Assembly: GCA_022561875.1 (NCBI GenBank)
Contig: JADFQJ010000023.1
Coordinates: 1-36,934, forward strand
Source: Bacteroidota bacterium
GTDB taxonomy: Bacteria; Bacteroidota; Bacteroidia; Bacteroidales; VadinHA17
DNA length: 36,934 nt
Direction of reading: 5' to 3'
Below are positions 8,091 to 18,236 of the stretch, piece by piece. The notes under the pieces are model-generated. The model made no database searches. It was not told the origin of the DNA and saw nothing but the letters and a program-made list of their open reading frames with translations. The position numbers and the translations under genes were made by a program. Position 1 is the first letter of the stretch. Each line of letters opens with the position of its first letter.

Positions 8091-9554
8091 ATGGTAGGAT
8101 TAAAAGAGATATTACACGGGATCAATATCCTGAAAATTACCGGCTCTCAGGAAATAAAAGTAAACAGATTACAATTTGACTCCAGGGAGATAGAAGCGGA
8201 AGATCTGTTTGTTGCTGTAAAGGGTACACAGTCAGACGGACACAATTATATCCGGTCGGCTGTTGATAATGGTGCATCTGTGGTTGTTTGTGAAAAGATT
8301 CCGGCCCGGATTTCTGAGAGAGTAGCTTGTGTCCGGGTAAGTAATAGTGCTGTTGCTTTAGGTAAGATAGCTGCAAATTTCTATGGAAACCCTTCCGGAA
8401 CTCTCAAACTTGTTGGAGTAACAGGTACAAATGGTAAAACCACAATTGTACACCTTCTTTTCAATCTTTTGAGGAAATACGGGTATAAAGCAGGATTATT
8501 ATCTACTACCGGGAACATAGTTATTGATAATGAGATCCCGGCCACCCATACAACGCCTGATATTGTGCAAATAAACCGGTTGCTTGCAGAGATGGTTAAG
8601 CAGGGATGTGAATATGCGTTCATGGAAGTAAGCTCTCATGCTCTTGTTCAATACCGGACAGCCGGTTTAACTTTCAAAGGCGGAATTTTTACCAATATTA
8701 CACACGATCATCTCGACTACCATAAGAACTTTGGGCAGTATATTAATGCCAAGAAGAAATTTTTTGATGATCTGGGAAAAGATGCCTTTGCTCTTGTAAA
8801 TGCGGATGACAAAAACTATAAGATTATGGTCCAGAACTGTAATGCCAGTATCAGCACTTACGCTCTAAGGTCCGTGGCAGATTTCAAAGGCAGAATAATT
8901 GAAAGTTTATATGAGGGAACACAGCTGGAGCTTGATAATCAGGAAGTATGGACCAGGCTTATCGGAGAATTTAATGTCTATAATCTGCTTGCTGTTTATG
9001 CCACTGCATCTCTTCTGGGCTTGAAAAAAGATGATCTCATACGATTTATCAGCAAATCCGAACCGGTACCCGGACGCTTTGAAACCATCAGGTCGAAAGG
9101 AGGTGTAATCGCTGTGGTCGATTATGCACATACCCCTGATGCCCTGAAGAATATAATGAATGTACTAGTGAAGATAAAGAAACAGAATAAGCAACTGATA
9201 ACTGTAATTGGTGCCGGTGGCGACCGTGATAAGTCGAAACGACCGGTAATGGCTGGTATTGCTGTAACGAAAAGCGATAAGGTGATACTTACATCTGATA
9301 ACCCCCGGACAGAAAACCCGCAAAAGATCATTGATGACATGTATAAAGGGGTGGGAAAAAATGAACAGAGGAAAGTCTTGATCCTGGTTGACAGAAAGGA
9401 AGCAATAAAAATAGCATGTATGCTGGCAGAAAAAGAAGATGTAATTCTTATTGCCGGTAAAGGCCACGAAACATACCAGGAGATAAAAGGTGTAAAATAT
9501 CATTTTGATGACAGGGAAGTGGTTGCCGGCATGTTTGAAGCTTTAACTATGTAA
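8091..9554 (+). CDS. murE: UDP-MurNAc-L-Ala-D-Glu:meso-diaminopimelate ligase MurE
   Basis: An ATP-dependent ligase that adds the third stem-peptide residue in the cytoplasm. The N-terminal UDP-binding domain has RLQFDSREIEAEDLFVAVKG. The P-loop TGTNGKTT is at residues 111-118. The central domain has ATHTTPDIVQINRLLAEM, EVSSHALVQYR and ITHDHLDYH. The C-terminal domain has TSDNPRTENP, with DNPR at 403-406, the motif that reads meso-diaminopimelate rather than lysine. The 487-residue length is normal. It begins 16 bases after ftsI and precedes mraY, as in many dcw clusters. Confidence 0.96.
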   Translation: MVGLKEILHGINILKITGSQEIKVNRLQFDSREIEAEDLFVAVKGTQSDGHNYIRSAVDNGASVVVCEKIPARISERVACVRVSNSAVALGKIAANFYGNPSGTLKLVGVTGTNGKTTIVHLLFNLLRKYGYKAGLLSTTGNIVIDNEIPATHTTPDIVQINRLLAEMVKQGCEYAFMEVSSHALVQYRTAGLTFKGGIFTNITHDHLDYHKNFGQYINAKKKFFDDLGKDAFALVNADDKNYKIMVQNCNASISTYALRSVADFKGRIIESLYEGTQLELDNQEVWTRLIGEFNVYNLLAVYATASLLGLKKDDLIRFISKSEPVPGRFETIRSKGGVIAVVDYAHTPDALKNIMNVLVKIKKQNKQLITVIGAGGDRDKSKRPVMAGIAVTKSDKVILTSDNPRTENPQKIIDDMYKGVGKNEQRKVLILVDRKEAIKIACMLAEKEDVILIAGKGHETYQEIKGVKYHFDDREVVAGMFEALTM

Positions 9555-9572
9555 CCGAATTGAAAAAAGAAA

Positions 9573-10823
9573 ATGTTCTATTATTTGTTCGGATATCTTG
9601 AAAATTTTGATCTGCCCGGAGCAGGAATGTTTCAGTACATTTCTTTCCGGTCTGCTATGGCAATAATTACATCCCTTTTCATATCATTATTGTTCGGGAA
9701 GCGAATTATTCTGTATCTCCGGAAAAAGCAAATTGGTGAAGTGGTCCGGGAATTGGGACTTGAAGGACAAAACAAAAAGGCCGGAACTCCGTCCATGGGA
9801 GGTATTATTATACTGGCATCAATTATTATTCCTACACTTCTGTTTTGTGATCTTGGAAATATCTATATTATTCTGATGCTGATTACTACTGTGTGGCTTG
9901 GGTTTGTTGGATTTATTGATGATTATATTAAGATCTTCAAAAAGAACAAGAAGGGACTTGCCGGAAAATTTAAGATAATCGGGCAGATAATTCTGGGATT
10001 GATTGTTGGGATAACACTTTATCTTAGCGATGACGTTTTTGTAAGGGAGCTGACCAGGATTGACCAAACTGTTCAGACAGAAAAAATACCGGAATCAGAA
10101 ACCGGAGAAAAAAAAGGAATCGAATACAAAAGCAGGGATGTGAAAAGTACCATCACAACCATCCCTTTCATAAAGAATAATGAGTTTGACTATGCCTATC
10201 TGGTGGCATTTCTTGGCGAGAAGAGCAAACAGTGGGGCTGGATCATATTTATTTTAATAACCATTTTTATTATTACCGCAGTTTCTAACGGGGCAAACCT
10301 TACCGATGGTCTTGACGGGCTGGTTACAGGAACTTCAGCTATTATAGGGACCACCCTTGGCATACTGGCATATGTGTCGGGTAATATGATCTATGCTGAT
10401 TATCTGAATATCATGTATATCCCCAATACCGGTGAATTGGTAATTTTTATAAGTGCATTTATCGGTTCTACAATAGGGTTCCTGTGGTATAACTCCTATC
10501 CTGCCCAGGTTTTTATGGGAGATACAGGGAGTCTTCCACTGGGTGGTATTATTGCAGTTTTTGCCATCCTTATAAGAAAAGAATTGTTGATCCCGATCCT
10601 TTGCGGGATATTCCTGGTAGAAAGTCTTTCTGTATTAATCCAGGTGAGTTATTTCAAACGGACAAAAAGGAAACAGGGAAAAGGCAAGCGGGTTTTTCTG
10701 ATGGCGCCTATCCATCATCACTACCAGAAAAAAGGATACACCGAACCGAAAATCGTTACCCGGTTCTGGATTGTAGCAATCATGCTGGCTGTCATTACCC
10801 TTGTTACATTGAAAATCAGATAA
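9573..10823 (+). CDS. mraY: Phospho-N-acetylmuramoyl-pentapeptide transferase MraY
   Basis: An integral membrane enzyme that joins phospho-MurNAc-pentapeptide to undecaprenyl phosphate, making lipid I. Around ten membrane helices are apparent. The family motifs are present: GTPSMGG (71-77), FIDDYIK with aspartates 116-117, NLTDGLDGL (242-250), [12 protein letters not shown] (314-325) and [12 protein letters not shown] (377-388). The protein is 416 residues, longer than the roughly 360 of proteobacterial MraY. The excess is an insert at about 152-222, rich in charged residues ([16 protein letters not shown]), a usual feature of Bacteroidota MraY. It is five bases upstream of murD. Confidence 0.96.
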   Translation: MFYYLFGYLENFDLPGAGMFQYISFRSAMAIITSLFISLLFGKRIILYLRKKQIGEVVRELGLEGQNKKAGTPSMGGIIILASIIIPTLLFCDLGNIYIILMLITTVWLGFVGFIDDYIKIFKKNKKGLAGKFKIIGQIILGLIVGITLYLSDDVFVRELTRIDQTVQTEKIPESETGEKKGIEYKSRDVKSTITTIPFIKNNEFDYAYLVAFLGEKSKQWGWIIFILITIFIITAVSNGANLTDGLDGLVTGTSAIIGTTLGILAYVSGNMIYADYLNIMYIPNTGELVIFISAFIGSTIGFLWYNSYPAQVFMGDTGSLPLGGIIAVFAILIRKELLIPILCGIFLVESLSVLIQVSYFKRTKRKQGKGKRVFLMAPIHHHYQKKGYTEPKIVTRFWIVAIMLAVITLVTLKIR

Positions 10824-10828
10824 TTATT

Positions 10829-12184
10829 ATGTCGGAAGATAAAAAACATGAAAAAATCGTAGTGCTGGGTGCCGGAGAAAGCGGCACAGGGGCTGCTGTG
10901 CTGGGACTTAAGAAAGGCCTGGATGTTTTTGTTTCTGATAATGGAGAAATTAAAGATAAATATAAAAAATTGCTTGAGAATTACCGGATAGAATATGAAG
11001 AAGGAAAACATTCGCCGGCAAAGATCCTTTCTGCAGATGAAGTGATAAAAAGCCCGGGTATTCCTGATGATATTGAAATAATCAGGAAACTAAAGGAAAA
11101 ACAAATACCGGTAATCTCTGAGATCGAATTTGCAGGAAGATATACCGGAGCCGGGAAAATATGTGTGACAGGAACTAATGGTAAAACCACTACCACTTCG
11201 CTGATATTTCATATGATGAAAAAAGCAGGACTGAATGTGGGAATGGCAGGGAATACCGGGAATAGTCTGGCTATGCTGGTGGCATTGAAAGATCATGATT
11301 ATTACGTGATTGAATTAAGTAGTTTCCAGTTAGACAATATGTACGATTTCAAAGCCGATGTGGCAGTGTTGATGAATATTTCACCCGACCATCTTGACAG
11401 GTACGGATATGACTTTGACAGATATGTGGATTCGAAATTCAGAATAATCCGGAACCAGAGTGCAGACAACCACTTTATTTTCTGTGGTGACGATGAGGTA
11501 ATACTGAGGGAATTGGAAAAAAGGAAGATTATAGTAAACGAATTTTCATTCTCTCTCAATAAATCAGAAAATCAGGCAGCATTTATTCGCAATAATATGG
11601 TATACATTAAAACAAATAAAAACAAAATAATGAAAATGTCAATTGATAAATTAGCCTTACAGGGAAGTCATAACATTTATAATTCTATGGCAGCCGGTAT
11701 TGCAGGCCAGGTGTTAAATATCAGGAAAGAAACTATCAGGGAAAGCCTGAGCGATTTTAAGGGTGTGGAACACCGTCTTGAAACTGTTATTAAAGTGCAC
11801 GGGATCTTGTTTATTAACGACTCTAAGGCAACTAACGTAAATTCAACCTGGTATGCTCTTGAAAGCATGGATGCCGCAGTGGTATGGATTGTTGGAGGGA
11901 TTGATAAGGGGAACGACTATTCCGGGCTTACCGGATTGGTTAAAGAAAAAGTTAAAGCTATCATATGTCTGGGAAAAGACAATTCGAAGATCCATAAGGT
12001 TTTTGATGATGTAGTTAAAGATGTTATTGATTCCCAATCTATGGAAGAAGCGGTACGTTCCGCTTATTATTTTGGCAAAAAAGGAGATACTGTCCTCCTG
12101 TCTCCGGCATGTGCAAGCTTCGATCTGTTTGAAAACTATGAAGATCGTGGAAGACAATTTAAAGAAGCAGTAAGGAATCTGTAG
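10829..12184 (+). CDS. murD: UDP-MurNAc-L-Ala:D-glutamate ligase MurD
   Basis: Adds D-glutamate to UDP-MurNAc-L-alanine in the cytoplasm. The start is the ATG at 10829 (MSEDKKHEKIVVLGAGESGTG), five bases after mraY; a longer open frame upstream only overlaps mraY. An N-terminal Rossmann-like domain has VVLGAGESGTGAAVL. The P-loop TGTNGKTT is at about 114-121. LSSFQLDNM, NISPDHLDRY and the C-terminal HRLE, FINDSKATN and LLSPACASFDLFENYEDRG blocks are all present. The 451-residue length is normal. Confidence 0.96.
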   Translation: MSEDKKHEKIVVLGAGESGTGAAVLGLKKGLDVFVSDNGEIKDKYKKLLENYRIEYEEGKHSPAKILSADEVIKSPGIPDDIEIIRKLKEKQIPVISEIEFAGRYTGAGKICVTGTNGKTTTTSLIFHMMKKAGLNVGMAGNTGNSLAMLVALKDHDYYVIELSSFQLDNMYDFKADVAVLMNISPDHLDRYGYDFDRYVDSKFRIIRNQSADNHFIFCGDDEVILRELEKRKIIVNEFSFSLNKSENQAAFIRNNMVYIKTNKNKIMKMSIDKLALQGSHNIYNSMAAGIAGQVLNIRKETIRESLSDFKGVEHRLETVIKVHGILFINDSKATNVNSTWYALESMDAAVVWIVGGIDKGNDYSGLTGLVKEKVKAIICLGKDNSKIHKVFDDVVKDVIDSQSMEEAVRSAYYFGKKGDTVLLSPACASFDLFENYEDRGRQFKEAVRNL

Positions 12185-12189
12185 AAAAA

Positions 12190-13347
12190 ATGGATGAAAA
12201 AATCGGCAAATATCTGAAAGGCGACCATATTATATGGGGTGTTATTATTGTCCTGAGTATATTTTCACTCCTGGCGGTGTATAGCTCAACAGGTACGCTG
12301 GCTATGCAAAAAGTGGGCGGCAATACTTTGTATTACCTGATTCGTCATGGCGTGATCCTGGGGTTTGGGATCATGATCATTTTCATCACACACCTTATCC
12401 ATTATAAATATTATTCAAGATTATCTCAATTGTTGATTGTGGCAGCTATTATTCTTTTGATACTTACCCTGATCGTGGGTACAAACCTGAACCAGGCCAC
12501 ACGTTGGCTTACTCTGCCGGGACTGGGATTTACCATCCAGATATCTGACTTTGCCAAGCTGGCCCTTGTAATGTACATAGCAAGAGTCTTGTCAATGAAG
12601 CAGGATGAAATAACAAGTTTCAAAGAGGCATTTCTGCCGATCATTATACCTGTTGGAATAATTTGCATTCTGATCCTCCCGGCAAACCTGTCAACCGCGG
12701 TATTGATTTTCGGAATTACACTCATACTTATGTTCATTGGCAGGATTAGTATGAAATATCTCCTCGCATCGGGAAGTGTTGCAATACTATTACTGGCGCT
12801 TTTTATTACAATCGGCACATTGATTAACAAAGAAGGAAGAATAAATACCTGGAAACATCGTATCGAGAATTACTTCGAAGAAGGGAATGAGGAAAGTTAC
12901 CAGAGCCAGCAAGCAAAAATTGCTATTGCTACAGGTGGTTTGTTCGGAAAAAAGCCCGGGAAAAGTGTCCAGAGAAACTTTCTGCCTAACCCATACTCTG
13001 ATTTTATTTACGCAATTATTGTTGAGGAATACGGACTTATATTTGGAGGAATCCCAATATTACTGGCCTATTTGTTCTTGTTGTTCAGGGCAGGAGTTAT
13101 TGTAAGAAAGTGTAACCGGACATTTCCTGCATTCCTTGCCATTGGGTTGACACTTATGATAGTGGTTCAGGCAATGGTTAATATGGCAGTTGCAGTCGGC
13201 CTTTTACCTGTAACAGGACAAACATTGCCATTTGTCAGCATGGGTGGATCATCGATGCTGTTTACAAGTATTGCGCTGGGAATTATTTTAAGCGTAAGCC
13301 GAAATATTGATAAAGTTGAACCGGATGAAGAAGAAGTTACAGCATAA
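12190..13347 (+). CDS. ftsW: Septal SEDS glycosyltransferase FtsW
   Basis: A polytopic SEDS-family protein that polymerises lipid II at the septum with FtsI. The 385-residue sequence has about ten hydrophobic helices. It shows the family blocks ATRWLTLPGLGFTIQISDFAKLALV, QQAKIAIATGGLFGKKPGKS, FLPNPYSDFIYAIIVEEYGLIFG and TGQTLPFVSMGGSSML near the C-terminus. It starts five bases after murD and overlaps murG by 23 bases. A RodA (elongation) role is less likely given its place in the dcw cluster. Confidence 0.95.
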   Translation: MDEKIGKYLKGDHIIWGVIIVLSIFSLLAVYSSTGTLAMQKVGGNTLYYLIRHGVILGFGIMIIFITHLIHYKYYSRLSQLLIVAAIILLILTLIVGTNLNQATRWLTLPGLGFTIQISDFAKLALVMYIARVLSMKQDEITSFKEAFLPIIIPVGIICILILPANLSTAVLIFGITLILMFIGRISMKYLLASGSVAILLLALFITIGTLINKEGRINTWKHRIENYFEEGNEESYQSQQAKIAIATGGLFGKKPGKSVQRNFLPNPYSDFIYAIIVEEYGLIFGGIPILLAYLFLLFRAGVIVRKCNRTFPAFLAIGLTLMIVVQAMVNMAVAVGLLPVTGQTLPFVSMGGSSMLFTSIALGIILSVSRNIDKVEPDEEEVTA

Positions 13348-14443
13348 CAGGATTATTATCAGTGGCGGAGGAACCGGTGGACATGTGTTCCCGGCAATTT
13401 CAATTGCCAATGCTTTGAAATCGAAAAGGCAAGAGCTTGATATCTTGTTTGTTGGAGCTGAAGGAAAACTGGAAATGGAAAAGGTTCCTGAAGCCGGTTA
13501 TCCTATTGAAGGGCTTCCCGTAACAGGGCTTTACAGAGGTTTCTCTTTGAAAAATATCTTTTTTCTTATTAATCTTTTTCGCAGTTTAATTATTGCCGGA
13601 AAGATCATAAATAAATTTCAGCCCTCAGTGGTGGTAGGAGTAGGAGGATATGCCAGCGCTCCTGTTCTCTGGCAAGCCGGGAAAAAGGGAGTTCCTGTAC
13701 TGATACAGGAACAGAACTCTTTTGCCGGTATGACTAATAAACTGCTCGGAAAAAGGGCTGAGAAAATATGTGTTGCCTACGAAGGTATGGAAAAATATTT
13801 TCCGGAAAAGAAAGTGATTCTTACAGGAAATCCCGTCAGACAGGATCTTGATCAACTGGAGAAAAAAAACAGAGAGGCAATGAAATATTTCGGACTTGAG
13901 AAAGGGCCGGAAACGGTATTAGTTCTTGGTGGTAGTGGAGGAGCAAAGACTATTAATGAAAGTATAATGAGCAGGGTAGGCAGAATAAAAAATGAAAATA
14001 TCCAGATTATCTGGCAAACAGGTAAATTTTATCAACAAAAAGCTGAAGAAGCATTATCTCCCGGTGGTGCGGATAATATAAAAATATTTCCGTTTATCGA
14101 CCGTATGGACCTGGCTTATTCAGCAGCGAATGTGATTATTTCGAGAGCAGGGGCCGGGACTATTTCGGAATTGTATATCGTAGGAAAACCGGTTTTGCTT
14201 GTTCCTTCTCCAAATGTAGCAGACGACCACCAGACAAAGAATGCACAGGTGCTGGCGGAAAAAAATGCTGCCATTATGGTGAAAGATAATGAAGCCAGGG
14301 AAACTTTACTGGATGTAGTGCTGGAACTCTCAGCTGATAAGGAAAAAAAGGAATCATTATCAGTGAATATCCGGAAAATGGCTGTAAGGAATTCAGCTGA
14401 CCTGATTGCGGAAGAAGTGCTTAAATTGATGAAAGTAAATTAA
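13325..14443 (+). CDS. murG: Lipid II synthase, GlcNAc transferase MurG
   Basis: A membrane-associated glycosyltransferase that adds GlcNAc to lipid I to form lipid II. The ATG at 13325 (MKKKLQHNRIIISGGGTGGH) is chosen over a TTG at 13307, since the basic N-terminus followed directly by the first strand is usual. The G-loops GGGTGGHVFPA (about 14-24) and LVLGGSGGAKTIN (about 200-212) are present. The donor-site region has SRAGAGTISELYIVGKPVLLVP and DDHQTKNA. The 372-residue length is normal. It overlaps ftsW by 23 bases and is followed by murC after one base. Confidence 0.95.
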   Translation: MKKKLQHNRIIISGGGTGGHVFPAISIANALKSKRQELDILFVGAEGKLEMEKVPEAGYPIEGLPVTGLYRGFSLKNIFFLINLFRSLIIAGKIINKFQPSVVVGVGGYASAPVLWQAGKKGVPVLIQEQNSFAGMTNKLLGKRAEKICVAYEGMEKYFPEKKVILTGNPVRQDLDQLEKKNREAMKYFGLEKGPETVLVLGGSGGAKTINESIMSRVGRIKNENIQIIWQTGKFYQQKAEEALSPGGADNIKIFPFIDRMDLAYSAANVIISRAGAGTISELYIVGKPVLLVPSPNVADDHQTKNAQVLAEKNAAIMVKDNEARETLLDVVLELSADKEKKESLSVNIRKMAVRNSADLIAEEVLKLMKVN

Positions 14444-14444
14444 C

Positions 14445-15827
14445 ATGGACCTGGGAAAAACACAAAGGGTTTATTTTATTGGTATCGGAGGTATCGGGAT
14501 GAGTGCCCTTGCCAGGTATTTCAAAGCCGGTGGTTTTGATGTGGCAGGATACGACCGTGTTGAATCAGAACTCACATCACAGCTTTTAGCAGAAGGTAAC
14601 ATAATTCATTTTACAGATGCAGTAGATATTATCCCTGAAATATACCGGGATATTGATAAAAGGGAAGAAGTGCTGGTTGTCTATACCCCTGCTGTTCCGG
14701 AGATTCATCAGGAGCTGGCCTTTTTCAGGGAGAAAGGCTTCCGCGTGGTTAAAAGGTCTGAAGTACTTGGATGGATAACACAGGAAGCAAAAAGCATTGC
14801 TGTAGCCGGCACTCATGGAAAAACAACAGTCTCAACTATGATTGCCCATTTACTGAAACAATCAGAACTTGATTGTTCAGCTTTCCTGGGGGGAATCTCA
14901 AGGAATTATAATACTAATTTTCTTTCGGGTAAAAGCGATTTGGTTGTTCTTGAAGCTGATGAATACGACAGATCATTCCTGCAGTTATATCCATGGATGG
15001 CTGTAGTGACAGCAATGGATGCTGATCACCTGGATGTTTATGGGAAAAAAGAAGAAATGGAAAAATCCTTCGTGAAATTTATTGGGCAAATAAAACCGGG
15101 AGGTATCTTGCTGATAAAGAAAGGGCTGCAACTCGAATCTGAAAATCTGCATGATGTGTCGGTTTATACATATGGTGTCTTTGAAAATGCTGACTTTTAT
15201 TCTTATGATGTAACTATTAAGGAAGGATTATATGTGTTTAATGTTCATACTCCTGTTGGAATAATCAAAGAGATACACTTTGGTTGTCCCGGCCGGATGA
15301 ATGTCGAAAATGCAGTTGCTGCTGTTGCAACTCTTACCCTGCTTGGAGTAAAGCAGGAAACAATTAAGAAAGCATTGCTACATTTTACCGGTGTAAAACG
15401 CAGGTTTGAGATTGTTGTTAAGACTGATAAACTGGTTTATATTGACGATTATGCACACCATCCTGAAGAATTGAAAGCGTGTATTGCATCTGTCAGAGAA
15501 ATGTTTCCCGGCAAATCAATAACCGGCGTATTTCAGCCACACCTCTATTCCCGTACACAGGAATTTGCAAATGAGTTTGCCGGTAGTCTTGATAAGCTGG
15601 ATGAGCTTATACTTCTGGATATTTATCCGGCACGGGAGAAACCTGTTCCCGGTGTTACCTCTGAGATGATATTGCGGGAAATGAAAATGAAAAATAAACA
15701 AATGGCAAAAAAGGAGAACCTTACAGATCTACTTGAAAACAAGGAGTTAGAGGTGTTGTTAACCCTTGGAGCCGGAGATATTGATGAATATGTTGAACCT
15801 CTCAAAGAGATGCTTGAAAAAAGATAA
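14445..15827 (+). CDS. murC: UDP-MurNAc:L-alanine ligase MurC
   Basis: The first amino-acid-adding ligase of peptidoglycan synthesis. The sequence has the N-terminal FIGIGGIGMSALARYF (residues 11-26), the P-loop AGTHGKTT (121-128), LVVLEADEYDRSFL, VVTAMDADHLDVYG and the C-terminal YIDDYAHHPEEL and GVFQPHLYSRT blocks. The 460-residue length is normal. It lies one base after murG and seven before ftsQ. No murB or ddl lies beside it, so those steps must be encoded elsewhere. Confidence 0.96.
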   Translation: MDLGKTQRVYFIGIGGIGMSALARYFKAGGFDVAGYDRVESELTSQLLAEGNIIHFTDAVDIIPEIYRDIDKREEVLVVYTPAVPEIHQELAFFREKGFRVVKRSEVLGWITQEAKSIAVAGTHGKTTVSTMIAHLLKQSELDCSAFLGGISRNYNTNFLSGKSDLVVLEADEYDRSFLQLYPWMAVVTAMDADHLDVYGKKEEMEKSFVKFIGQIKPGGILLIKKGLQLESENLHDVSVYTYGVFENADFYSYDVTIKEGLYVFNVHTPVGIIKEIHFGCPGRMNVENAVAAVATLTLLGVKQETIKKALLHFTGVKRRFEIVVKTDKLVYIDDYAHHPEELKACIASVREMFPGKSITGVFQPHLYSRTQEFANEFAGSLDKLDELILLDIYPAREKPVPGVTSEMILREMKMKNKQMAKKENLTDLLENKELEVLLTLGAGDIDEYVEPLKEMLEKR

Positions 15828-15834
15828 AGAAAAA

Positions 15835-16617
15835 ATGAAGCGGATTTTAAAAATATGCGTTTGGATCTTTATCATAACCTACCTGGTTTTGGTCCCTGGT
15901 TTTATTGTGGACAGGTTGGAAAAGACACCTTGCAATTCGATCGGTATCAGTATGCCGGATTCGCTTACAAGCCGGTTTGTTACAAAAGAAGATATACTCA
16001 CTATTATTAATAAACGTGACGAACAGATACTTGGATATCCGATTGGCAGGCTAAATACCCGGGAAATTGAAACCCGGCTTGCTTTACACCCGGCGTTGAA
16101 AAAAGTAGAAGTATATAAAACCATCGGAGGGCAATTACATATTGAGGCAATTCAAAGAGTTCCGGTTGTGAGGATAATGAATAGCAATGGAAGGAGCTAT
16201 TATCTTGACGCGGAAGGGGCAGTTGTTCCGTTTTCTATGAAATTTACTCCCAGAGTACTGGTAGCCAGTGGGTATATTAACGAACCTGCTGAAGTTATGC
16301 GGGAACTTACGATAAAAAATATTGACGCTGACAATAACCTGAAACAAATTCATGAACTGGGTTGTTTTATCAGCTCACATGAATTCTGGCAAGCACAGAT
16401 TGAGCAGATATATGTAAACAAAAAAGGAGAATTTGAACTCGTACCCCGGGTTGGCGCCCACAGGATTATTCTTGGGAGCTTTGAAGATTATAGGGTAAAG
16501 TTCAGGAAACTTTACGCCTTGTATGAAAAAGGATTAAATAAAGTAGGGTGGAACAGGTATGAAACTATTAATCTGAAATTTGACGGACAGATAGTTTGTA
16601 CTAAACGTACTTATTAG
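15835..16617 (+). CDS. ftsQ: Divisome protein FtsQ
   Basis: A bitopic division protein that recruits FtsL and partners. The ATG at 15835 (MKRILKICVWIFIITYLVL) follows murC by seven bases. One membrane helix lies at about residues 4-24. The periplasmic part has a POTRA-like region (FVTKEDILTIIN, LGYPIGRLNTREIETRLALHPAL, VEVYKTIGGQLHIEAIQRVPVVRI) and the FtsQ-type DAEGAVVPFS and VLVASGYI. The 260-residue length is typical. The TAG stop at 16615-16617 falls inside the end of a MITE-like repeat. Confidence 0.9.
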   Translation: MKRILKICVWIFIITYLVLVPGFIVDRLEKTPCNSIGISMPDSLTSRFVTKEDILTIINKRDEQILGYPIGRLNTREIETRLALHPALKKVEVYKTIGGQLHIEAIQRVPVVRIMNSNGRSYYLDAEGAVVPFSMKFTPRVLVASGYINEPAEVMRELTIKNIDADNNLKQIHELGCFISSHEFWQAQIEQIYVNKKGEFELVPRVGAHRIILGSFEDYRVKFRKLYALYEKGLNKVGWNRYETINLKFDGQIVCTKRTY

Positions 16618-16844
16618 TGTCTGTCTATAAAGTCAGAAAGTTTAAATAAATATTAAAAATCACAAATGACAAGCACCAAAATACAAATAAATCTCAAATT
16701 CCAATGACTAAAAAATCAAACAAATTCTTGTATATGTGCTGTTTGGATTTTGTTTTTTCAAACATTGGGTATTATTTGTTATTTGTTTTTTGAGATTTGT
16801 TATTTATTTATAAACGAAATATAGAGTTTATGGACAAACTCTAA
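16614..16844. repeat. MITE-like element with 21-bp imperfect terminal inverted repeats
   Basis: The left end 16614-16634 (TTAGTGTCTGTCTATAAAGTC) and the reverse complement of 16824-16844 agree at 17 of 21 bases. The inner left half is A-rich on the plus strand and the inner right half T-rich, with shared words such as CAAATAA and CCAATG, so the whole could fold into an imperfect long hairpin. It encodes nothing. It fills most of the 271-bp gap between ftsQ and ftsA and supplies the ftsQ stop codon. Confidence 0.7.
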
Positions 16845-16888
16845 TTAGCAAAAAGAAAATTAAATAACCACATTAAAAATCAAATACT

Positions 16889-18187
16889 ATGAACAAAAAA
16901 GACCATATCGTTGCAGCTGTTGATATTGGGACAACAAAGATTGTTTCTATAGTCGGCAGGAAAAATGAGGATGGTAAAATCGAGATTTTAGGACTTAGTA
17001 AAGCTCCCTCAAAAGGTGTGAAACGGGGAGTTGTCCTGAATATTGAAGAAACCGTGAATGCTATCCGTTCAACAGTAGAGGATGTTAAGAAACATTCCGG
17101 AATAGATTTCAACCAGGTTTTTGTTGGAATTGCCGGACAACATGTTCGTAGCATGCGAAACAGAGGATATATTAACAGGGATTCCAATGAAGAGGAGATC
17201 ACCCGGGAAGATATCATCCGGCTGATCAAGGATATGTATAAGATCCCTATTGATGTTGGTGAGGAAATTATTCATGTCCTGCCCCAGAATTTCATTGTTG
17301 ATAATGAAACAGGTGTAAAAAATCCTGTAGGAATGAACGGCAGAAGGCTGGAAGCCAATTTCCATATTGTGATAGGACAGATAGCCTCAGCAAAGAACAT
17401 TGGGAAATGCATTAACAGAGCCGGACTGGAAATAAGGGAGCTTATCCTGGAACCCCTGGCTTCTTCCGAGGCAGTACTTACTGCCGATGAAAAAGAAGCA
17501 GGTGTGGCTTTAGTGGATATTGGTGGAGGAACAACCGATGTTGCTGTTTATTATGATAATATTATCAGGCATACTGCCGTGATACCTTTTGGTGGTAATG
17601 TGGTTACGAAAGATATCAAAGAAGGCTGTGCAATACTCCAGCGGCAGGCTGAATCGTTGAAAATCCAGTTTGGTTCGGCTCTTGGGGATATTTCTCCGGA
17701 TGATAAAGTAGTAACAATACCCGGTATCTCAGGACGGGAACCAAAGGAGATCTCTTTCAAAAGCCTGGCATATATCATCCAGTCGAGGATGGAGGAGATC
17801 ATTGATACAGTTATGTTTGAAATAGAGAACAGTGGTTATTTTGAGAAACTTGCTGCCGGTGTTGTTCTTACAGGTGGGGGCGCCTTGCTCAGGCACCTTT
17901 CACAGCTTGTGAAATTTAAAACAGGGATGGATGTGAGAATAGGTCTGCCAAACGAATTTATTGGTGGTGAGTTAGATGATGATATTAACCAACCACAGTT
18001 TTCTACAAGTGTTGGCTTGGTGCTGAAAGGGTTTGAATACCTGAATGTTTACGAGGTTGAAAAGGAGACTTCACATGAGCTCCTCGAACAGGAAAGTGAA
18101 AACGAAGAGGATAAACCCCGCTTTTTTGAGAAGTGGAAAAAAACATTTAATGAAATGTTTGTAGAAAATGATGTTAGAATGGATTAA
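16889..18187 (+). CDS. ftsA: Actin-like divisome protein FtsA
   Basis: An ATP-binding actin-fold protein that tethers FtsZ to the membrane. The sequence shows the phosphate 1 motif VDIGTTKIVSIVG (about 11-23), the 1C subdomain (KAPSKGVKRGVVLN), VGIAGQHVRS, phosphate 2 ALVDIGGGTTDVAVYY (about 207-222) and the adenosine motif GVVLTGGGALLRHL (about 324-337). The 432-residue length is normal. The C-terminus FFEKWKKTFNEMF fits an amphipathic membrane-targeting helix. ftsZ follows after 49 bases. Confidence 0.95.
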   Translation: MNKKDHIVAAVDIGTTKIVSIVGRKNEDGKIEILGLSKAPSKGVKRGVVLNIEETVNAIRSTVEDVKKHSGIDFNQVFVGIAGQHVRSMRNRGYINRDSNEEEITREDIIRLIKDMYKIPIDVGEEIIHVLPQNFIVDNETGVKNPVGMNGRRLEANFHIVIGQIASAKNIGKCINRAGLEIRELILEPLASSEAVLTADEKEAGVALVDIGGGTTDVAVYYDNIIRHTAVIPFGGNVVTKDIKEGCAILQRQAESLKIQFGSALGDISPDDKVVTIPGISGREPKEISFKSLAYIIQSRMEEIIDTVMFEIENSGYFEKLAAGVVLTGGGALLRHLSQLVKFKTGMDVRIGLPNEFIGGELDDDINQPQFSTSVGLVLKGFEYLNVYEVEKETSHELLEQESENEEDKPRFFEKWKKTFNEMFVENDVRMD

Positions 18188-18236
18188 CGAATAGTTTGAC
18201 AGGAATGTATTTATCTAATAATTTAAAATTATAGCC

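Noticed and set aside
10601-10828. N-terminal extension of MurD overlapping mraY
   Set aside because: The extension is out-of-frame reading of mraY. Family proteins begin near the ATG at 10829.
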